Positions 5,731-8,377 of a stretch of 8,377 bases of DNA are shown in pieces. The notes beneath the pieces are model-generated. The model saw only the letters and a program-made list of their open reading frames with translations, ran no database searches and had not been told where the DNA came from. This stretch comes from Eubacteriales Family XIII. Incertae Sedis bacterium. Lineage in GTDB: Bacteria > Bacillota > Clostridia > Peptostreptococcales > Anaerovoracaceae. The first letter of the stretch is position 1. The number at the start of each line of letters is the position of its first letter. The stretch spans positions 1 to 8,377 of the forward strand of contig JAISGB010000238.1 in assembly GCA_031263335.1 (NCBI GenBank), given 5' to 3'. Made by a program: the position numbers and the translations under genes.

Positions 5731-7539
5731 TCATCGCTCGCTCATATAGAGCCGGTAATCTTCCTCCGGCGTCGATTCCTTTTCGGGATCCTTCGTCTCA
5801 TGGATGCCCGGCAGATCGAAATCCTCCGCTTTGACCAAGGATTCAAACCGGTCGTGTTCGTACTCATCAAAGTCAATATATTTGTTGTCGGCCGCGATGG
5901 TCTGATGCACTTGGTCGTTGCGCACGAGTTCCGCCCACTCGGGGCTGGCGACGAACTCCATGTCCATCTGCGATTCGAAATCGTCGTTGACCTCGGACGC
6001 CTGCAGTTGGACGGCCCAATCCACAAACTGCTGTTCCTCGATGTCGTCGGCCAAGCCTTCGTATGCCTCGAGTTCTTCCTTCTTCGTATGCTTGAGCTTC
6101 ACGTTGTAGATGAAGCCGATGATCTGCACGGTGAACAGCGGCGTCATGGCCACCATGGCTACCACGCCGAACGCGTCCAACATGATGCTGCCGCCCGCCG
6201 CCGCGCAGGCGCCCATCGTAAACGGCAACAGGAAGGTGGCGGTCATGGGACCCGACGCGACGGCGCCCGAGTCGAAGGCGACAGCCGTGAATATCTTTGG
6301 CACGAAGAAGGAGAGCAGGATGGCGAGCCCGTAGCCGGGACCGAGCATCCACCAGATGCTGACGCCCGTCAGCACGCGGATCATCGCCAAACCGACGGAC
6401 AGGCCGACGCTGATCGAAAAAGCCCGCAACATGGTGTTCCTCGTGATGGCGCCTCCCGTCAGATCCTCCACCTGTTCCACGAGGACATGGACGGCCGGTT
6501 CGGCCAATACGATGAAGAACCCCATGAGGACGCCCAAGGGGATGAGCACCCAATTGTAATCGAGCGCGCCCACGTACTGTCCGATGAACGTGCCCGCGGG
6601 CAGGAATCCGACGCCCACGCCCGTGAGGAATACGGAAAGCCCGATATAGGTGTAGAGCAGACCGATGCCGATGCGGATGATCTGCGCCTTGGGCAGTTTG
6701 AGCGCGAATATCTGAAAGAGGATAAAGACGGCGATGAGCGGCGCCACGGCCAAGCCGATCTCATGCAGATATTCCGGAAATCCGTGCAGGAAGGCGCCGA
6801 TCAGCTCGTCGAAGCTGTCTATAGCCGCCACGTCCTCGGACGACATCGTGGATTCCATGGGTTTGAACAGGAAGCCGAGGATCATCACGGCGAAGATCGG
6901 CCCGATGCTGCACAGGGCCGCCAAGCCGAAGCTGTCGTCCCCCGAACTCTTGCCGCCCCTGACGGCCGATACGCCGATGCCGAGAGACAGGATGAAGGGG
7001 CTCGCGAAAGGTCCCGTGGTGACTCCGCCCGCATCGAAGGACACGGCCAGATATTCCTTGGGAACGAAGATGCCGAGGACGAGTACGCCCACATAGAGGA
7101 AGGCCAACAGATAGGACATGCTCCAACGGAAGATGATCCGAAGCATGGCGATGACGAGAAACAGACCCAATCCCACGGCCACGGTCACGGTGAGGATGCC
7201 GCTCGGCACACCCGGAACCTGCCGCGCGAGGATCTGCAGATCCGGCTCCGCGATGGTGACCATGGTGCCCATGAGCAGGCTGGCGCCCACGATCAGCCAC
7301 AACTTCTTCGATTTGCTGAGGTATTGGCCGAGGTATTCTCCGATGGGCATCATCGCCATATCCGCGCCCAACGTGAAGAAGCTCATGCCGATCACGAGCA
7401 GGATCGCCCCGATAATAAAAAACCCTCTTACGGCAAAGGGCATGGGCGTAATTGTAAAATTGAGGATCAGCACGATGATCGTGATCGGAAGCAACGCCAT
7501 CAGCGCCTCTTTCGATTTTTCACGGAGTACGTTATGCAA
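5731..7539 (-). CDS. DUF1538 double-domain membrane protein, putative transporter with acidic C-terminal tail
   Basis: A 602-residue integral membrane protein of the DUF1538 family, whose function is not established. Two homologous halves are visible. In the first, AEPDLQILARQV (97-108) is followed by FVPKEYLAVSFDAGGVTTGP (158-177). In the second, AEPAVHVLVEQV (346-357) is followed by FVPKIFTAVAFDSGAVASGP (412-431). Each half has about six or more hydrophobic segments. The duplicated AEP and FDxGxVxxGP motifs probably form a pseudo-symmetric pore. Residues about 485-602 are hydrophilic and strongly acidic and should lie in the cytoplasm. The TTG at 7539 is preferred: AGGGAGG (7551-7545) lies 5 bases before it and the protein then begins right at the first amphipathic stretch. 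ATG at 7563 and 7500 are alternatives; the first lacks a ribosome site. The two PII-like genes follow at once (19-base gap), suggesting that they control this protein's activity, as GlnK does AmtB (inference). Confidence 0.87.
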   Translation of the reverse strand: MHNVLREKSKEALMALLPITIIVLILNFTITPMPFAVRGFFIIGAILLVIGMSFFTLGADMAMMPIGEYLGQYLSKSKKLWLIVGASLLMGTMVTIAEPDLQILARQVPGVPSGILTVTVAVGLGLFLVIAMLRIIFRWSMSYLLAFLYVGVLVLGIFVPKEYLAVSFDAGGVTTGPFASPFILSLGIGVSAVRGGKSSGDDSFGLAALCSIGPIFAVMILGFLFKPMESTMSSEDVAAIDSFDELIGAFLHGFPEYLHEIGLAVAPLIAVFILFQIFALKLPKAQIIRIGIGLLYTYIGLSVFLTGVGVGFLPAGTFIGQYVGALDYNWVLIPLGVLMGFFIVLAEPAVHVLVEQVEDLTGGAITRNTMLRAFSISVGLSVGLAMIRVLTGVSIWWMLGPGYGLAILLSFFVPKIFTAVAFDSGAVASGPMTATFLLPFTMGACAAAGGSIMLDAFGVVAMVAMTPLFTVQIIGFIYNVKLKHTKKEELEAYEGLADDIEEQQFVDWAVQLQASEVNDDFESQMDMEFVASPEWAELVRNDQVHQTIAADNKYIDFDEYEHDRFESLVKAEDFDLPGIHETKDPEKESTPEEDYRLYMSER

Positions 7540-7602
7540 CAGAACCTCCCTATGGCTAAGCATCCGCGCGGATGAAGTGTACGACGTGTTGGACGTATTA
7601 AC

Positions 7603-7632
7603 AGTATAACATGAAGGCGGAAGGCGCCGCAA
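7603..7632 (-). promoter_or_regulatory. Candidate proximal promoter of the DUF1538-PII operon
   Basis: On the minus strand TTGCGG (7632-7627), an 18-base spacer and TATACT (7608-7603), with an extended -10 TG before it. TATACT matches 5 of 6 consensus bases, TTGCGG only 3. Transcription would start near 7596, about 57 bases before the TTG start at 7539. Confidence 0.5.
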
Positions 7633-7634
7633 GG

Positions 7635-7649
7635 AACCTTTCAAAGGTT
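7635..7649. promoter_or_regulatory. Perfect inverted repeat beside the -35 element, candidate operator
   Basis: AACCTTT-C-AAAGGTT has 7-bp perfect arms and a single central base. It ends 2 bases upstream of the candidate -35 element at 7627-7632, a usual place for a dimeric activator or repressor. I do not recognise the regulator. Confidence 0.45.
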
Positions 7650-7738
7650 GAATCAAAACTACGCAATATGGGATGTGACGAGGTTCCGCCTCGCAACCGA
7701 TCGCGAGACCGTTGAGTAGTTACCGCGGAACTGTTCAC

Positions 7739-7777
7739 AAAAAGGAAGAAAGCGCCGAGGGGGAATTCAGCGCCTTC
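7739..7777 (-). terminator. Terminator-like hairpin on the minus strand
   Basis: Read on the minus strand, GAAGGCGC (7777-7770) pairs with GCGCTTTC (7755-7748) with one G-T pair, around a 14-base loop, and is followed by TTCCTTTTT (7747-7739). CTGTTC (7790-7785) and GAACAG (7736-7731) can also pair outside it. It may end transcripts of the DUF4130 gene, about 160 bases past its stop, or act within a leader from the distal promoter. Confidence 0.5.
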
Positions 7778-7794
7778 AAGTACAGAACAGGAAT

Positions 7795-7808
7795 CGGGAA
7801 TATTCCCG
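7795..7808. repeat. 14-bp perfect palindrome
   Basis: CGGGAATATTCCCG reads the same on both strands with no spacer. ATGAT (7812-7816) and ATCAT (7823-7827) form a second short inverted repeat next to it. Both lie downstream of the candidate distal promoter and could bind a dimeric regulator. Confidence 0.45.
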
Positions 7809-7845
7809 CGCATGATATTAAAATCATACGTGTCGCGTCCTACTC

Positions 7846-7875
7846 TGTATAATAATAGAGCATTTTTCTCGTCAA
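7846..7875 (-). promoter_or_regulatory. Candidate distal promoter reading toward the DUF1538 operon
   Basis: On the minus strand TTGACG (7875-7870, 5 of 6 consensus bases) precedes TATTAT (7854-7849, 15-base spacer) and TATACA (7851-7846, 18-base spacer). Either is off the ideal 17. It sits in an A/T-rich patch unlike the surrounding DNA. A transcript from here would have a leader of nearly 300 bases. TATAAT is also present on the plus strand at 7848-7853, but no plus-strand gene follows. Confidence 0.38.
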
Positions 7876-7935
7876 AATACTGCCCAAAAATGAAAATTTC
7901 TTAAAATTTTTTTTAGTTAAACGATTTTGGACCGA

Positions 7936-8377
7936 TTATCGACCCATTTCTGTTATATTATTCCAATATCGGACGGGCATGAAGCGGCGTTGGCATCGGG
8001 GGTTGACGCGCTCCTCGATGGAGACGACATCGAAGTAGTGACGCCAGAGCGCGCGATAGGTCTCTTCGTCTCGCGTATTTTGCGGCAACCGTTCGCCGGT
8101 GAAGTCCGTCACATACCGGACGCCCTCGAAAGCGACGAGCGCCTTTGCGCGTTTTTTGTCATGGATGATGAAGGGATCGTTCTTGAAGCGGTCGCAGAAA
8201 TGACGCGCGAGGAATTCCACGATGTCATTGTCCGGCTCGATCGGCGCGTACAAGATCTCGCGCACGCCCTGCGGCGCGCCGCCGGGGGCGGGGGCGTCCC
8301 CCGCCGCGCGGGCGGGCGGGGCGCCCCCGGACGCGCGCCGCACGGGGGCACCGGGGAGGCCCCCGAGCCACGGGTTG
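7936..8377 (-). CDS. DUF4130 / TIGR03915-type putative DNA metabolism protein, C-terminal part, cut by the window edge
   Basis: The frame is open from the stop at 7936 to the right edge, so the true start is outside the window. The C-terminal ~110 residues fit the DUF4130 domain: ILYAPIEPDNDIVEFLARHF, RFKNDPFIIHDKKRAKAL, then ALWRHYFDVVSIEERVNPRC and the ending FMPVRYWNNITEM, which matches the family's usual FMPxKYWxxLTE. Members of TIGR03915 are commonly found beside a radical SAM protein (TIGR03916) and are thought to serve DNA repair or modification, with no proven reaction; that partner would lie beyond 8377 if present. Upstream of about 8266 the frame turns into an Ala-Pro-Gly-Arg-rich stretch unlike the family, whose members normally have further conserved sequence there. 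A GTG at 8341-8343 is a possible start but would give a truncated protein without a ribosome site. Confidence 0.75.
   Translation of the reverse strand, partial: NPWLGGLPGAPVRRASGGAPPARAAGDAPAPGGAPQGVREILYAPIEPDNDIVEFLARHFCDRFKNDPFIIHDKKRAKALVAFEGVRYVTDFTGERLPQNTRDEETYRALWRHYFDVVSIEERVNPRCQRRFMPVRYWNNITEMGR
8266..8377. other. Extremely G+C-rich terminal segment
   Basis: From about 8266 to the right edge the sequence is almost only G and C, with repeated runs such as GGGGGCGGGGG and GGGCGGGCGGGG and self-complementary pieces such as GGGGCGCCCC. It differs sharply from the adjacent DUF4130 coding sequence. It may be a real low-complexity linker or a misassembled or error-rich contig end. Confidence 0.6.

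Larger units (their letters stand above)
7540..7935. other. Regulatory region upstream of the DUF1538-PII operon
   Basis: About 400 bases without a supportable gene. On the minus strand, in order toward the operon, it holds an A/T-rich stretch just after the DUF4130 stop (about 7840-7935), a candidate distal promoter (7846-7875), the palindrome CGGGAATATTCCCG (7795-7808), a terminator-like hairpin (7739-7777), two small overlapping stems near 7680-7710 (GAGG/CCTC and CTCGC/GCGAG), the inverted repeat at 7635-7649 and a candidate proximal promoter (7603-7632). A minus-strand open frame at 7598-7813 has no ribosome site or recognisable content. Confidence 0.55.

Noticed and set aside
5590..7575. 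A 661-codon open frame on the plus strand opposite the DUF1538 gene
   Set aside because: It is rich in His, Asp, Glu, Arg and Gly in a low-information pattern expected from the complement of a G+C-rich membrane gene, and has no recognisable domain. The minus-strand frame has clear helices and repeated motifs.
7598..7813. Minus-strand frame of 71 codons upstream of the DUF1538 gene
   Set aside because: No ribosome site, crosses the terminator-like hairpin and both regulatory repeats, and has no recognisable content.
7811..7930. A/T-rich patch considered as a replication origin or attachment site
   Set aside because: It has no repeated DnaA-box-like motifs and no direct repeats or integrase gene nearby; a promoter region explains it better.

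Overview
The window is G+C-rich bacterial DNA (by eye well above 50 percent G+C) with eight complete genes and one gene cut by the right edge. Strong AGGAGG-type ribosome binding sites, a Clostridium-type crotonase, a DUF1538 membrane protein with PII-like partners, and a DUF4130 protein together suggest a G+C-rich member of the Bacillota (Clostridia-like). No rRNA or marker gene is present, so this placement is an inference. I see no CRISPR array, tRNA, insertion sequence or phage gene.

Left part, 1-1960, plus strand: a beta-hydroxyacid dehydrogenase (3-hydroxyisobutyrate dehydrogenase family) and a two-domain cupin protein, probably one transcription unit, closed by a good intrinsic terminator at 1899-1952. 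The terminator also separates them from the convergent minus-strand gene at 1963-3036. That gene encodes a protein with N-terminal membrane helices and a C-terminal domain resembling circularly permuted NlpC/P60 (papain-fold) enzymes.

Middle, 3037-4899: a 349-base divergent intergenic region holds a candidate promoter for each direction and a perfect 12-bp stem-loop. It is followed on the plus strand by a nitroreductase-family flavoprotein and a crotonase (crt, short-chain enoyl-CoA hydratase).

Right part, 4975-7935, minus strand: an operon read right to left encodes a 602-residue membrane protein with two DUF1538 repeats and a long acidic C-terminal tail, then two different PII-like proteins. 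The last two genes overlap by 4 bases (ATGA). The layout recalls AmtB-GlnK and SbtA-SbtB, where a PII-family trimer gates a membrane transporter, but here the transporter family has no assigned function and there are two diverged PII-like partners. This is the most interesting system in the window. Its 5' region carries two candidate promoters, a perfect inverted repeat beside one of them, a 14-bp palindrome and a minus-strand terminator-like hairpin.

The right edge, 7936-8377, holds the C-terminal part of a DUF4130/TIGR03915-type putative DNA metabolism protein on the minus strand. The last ~110 bases become extremely G+C-rich, and the reading frame there no longer looks like the family. This may be an unusual linker or an assembly artefact.
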